From positions 1-37,070 of IMG/VR virus record IMGVR_UViG_3300017744_000044: a stretch of 37,070 nucleotides of DNA. One strand, 5' to 3'. Below the pieces are notes generated by a model, which saw nothing but the letters and a program-made list of their open reading frames with translations, searched no databases and was not told the DNA's origin. A program made the translations under genes and the position numbers. The DNA is from a virus. The first letter of the stretch is position 1; each line of letters starts with the position of its first letter. Below, one piece after another: positions 36,891-37,070 of the stretch.

Positions 36891-37070
36891 TACAGTTTGA
36901 ATTTCTTGAATTGGTCTTTTTGTACATCTTGTTTAATACCACCAATGACATAACTTTCAATCTCTGTTTCTTGTGGTGCATTTTGTGTACCCTTTGAATT
37001 CAACCAATGGTCTGTCCACGGTAGAGGATTTTGTTTTTGTTCGTACCTTGTTTCTAGGCCAATGCCTTTC
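36890..37070 (-). CDS. nrdB: Ribonucleotide reductase beta subunit NrdB, C-terminus
   Basis: The visible 59 codons run from the right window edge to a TAA. They match the NrdB C-terminal region: RYEQKQNPLPWTDHWLNSKG, then QNAPQETEIESYVIGGI and the tail ending FKKFKL. T4 NrdB ends with the same order (NPIPW..W, APQE.E..SY..G, and a short acidic-hydrophobic tail that binds NrdA). It makes deoxyribonucleotides with NrdA, probably encoded beyond the window. The phage glutaredoxin could serve it. Confidence 0.85.
   Translation of the reverse strand, partial: KGIGLETRYEQKQNPLPWTDHWLNSKGTQNAPQETEIESYVIGGIKQDVQKDQFKKFKL

Noticed and set aside
1-37070. CRISPR arrays, insertion sequences and ordinary tRNA genes
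   Set aside because: No spaced direct repeats, transposase motifs, terminal inverted repeats or complete tRNA cloverleafs were seen; the only tRNA-like parts belong to the tmRNA.

Overview
The window is a compact, AT-rich stretch of a marine T4-like myovirus genome. Nearly every gene lies on the minus strand, so transcription runs from high to low coordinates, and gene ends overlap or abut (ATGA and TAATG junctions are common). The recognisable T4 core is gp53, gp48, gp4, a tape-measure protein, gp26, a gp54-like protein, gp32, gp59, gp33, T4-type lysozyme, ThyX and the C-terminus of NrdB. No photosynthesis gene is present. The phage carries a two-piece, circularly permuted tmRNA whose tag (ANDNNFALAA) resembles proteobacterial tags rather than marine cyanobacterial ones as I recall them. 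The AT richness and the permuted tmRNA point to an alphaproteobacterial, perhaps SAR11/Pelagibacter, host. That host call is inference.

Layout, left to right. (1) 1-7.6 kb is the late tail and baseplate module: a hub-like protein (partial), gp53, gp48, gp4 (the only plus-strand gene), tape measure, an IscU Fe-S scaffold, two small membrane proteins, a tail-chaperone pair with a probable -1 frameshift, a gp54-like protein and a conserved protein. Late TATAAATA promoters lie before the 7.59-kb gene and gp48. (2) 7.6-13.2 kb is replication and regulation: gp32 with a strong terminator, peroxiredoxin, two conserved proteins, gp59 helicase loader, a GNAT-like protein, ThyX and gp33. (3) 13.2-13.6 kb is the permuted tmRNA with a 43-codon ORF in its intervening segment. 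(4) 13.6-28.7 kb is an accessory region of mostly small early-type genes: PD-(D/E)XK exonuclease, T4 lysozyme, flavin-dependent halogenase, a glucosaminidase-like lysin, glutaredoxin, lipoproteins and secreted proteins, a 2OG oxygenase and many small unknowns. (5) 28.8-36.3 kb is a glycan or surface-modification cluster: three GT-A-like glycosyltransferases, three diverged paralogues of a capsule/GT-B-like family, an FkbM-type methyltransferase, a 2OG oxygenase and a kinase-methyltransferase fusion. (6) 36.2-37.07 kb holds a RuvC-like nuclease, a zinc-ribbon protein and the NrdB end.

Ten early-type promoters between 9.3 and 28.8 kb share a very uniform pattern: GCTTG(A/C)C(A/T), a 16-17 nt spacer, then a TATAAT-like box. 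Several sit so close to the next start codon that the transcripts would be leaderless or nearly so. The most interesting points are the permuted tmRNA with its inserted ORF, the probable programmed frameshift in the gp26 chaperone gene, a full-length IscU inside the tail operon, the recurrent promoter, and a lysozyme ORF that continues in frame past a UGA stop.
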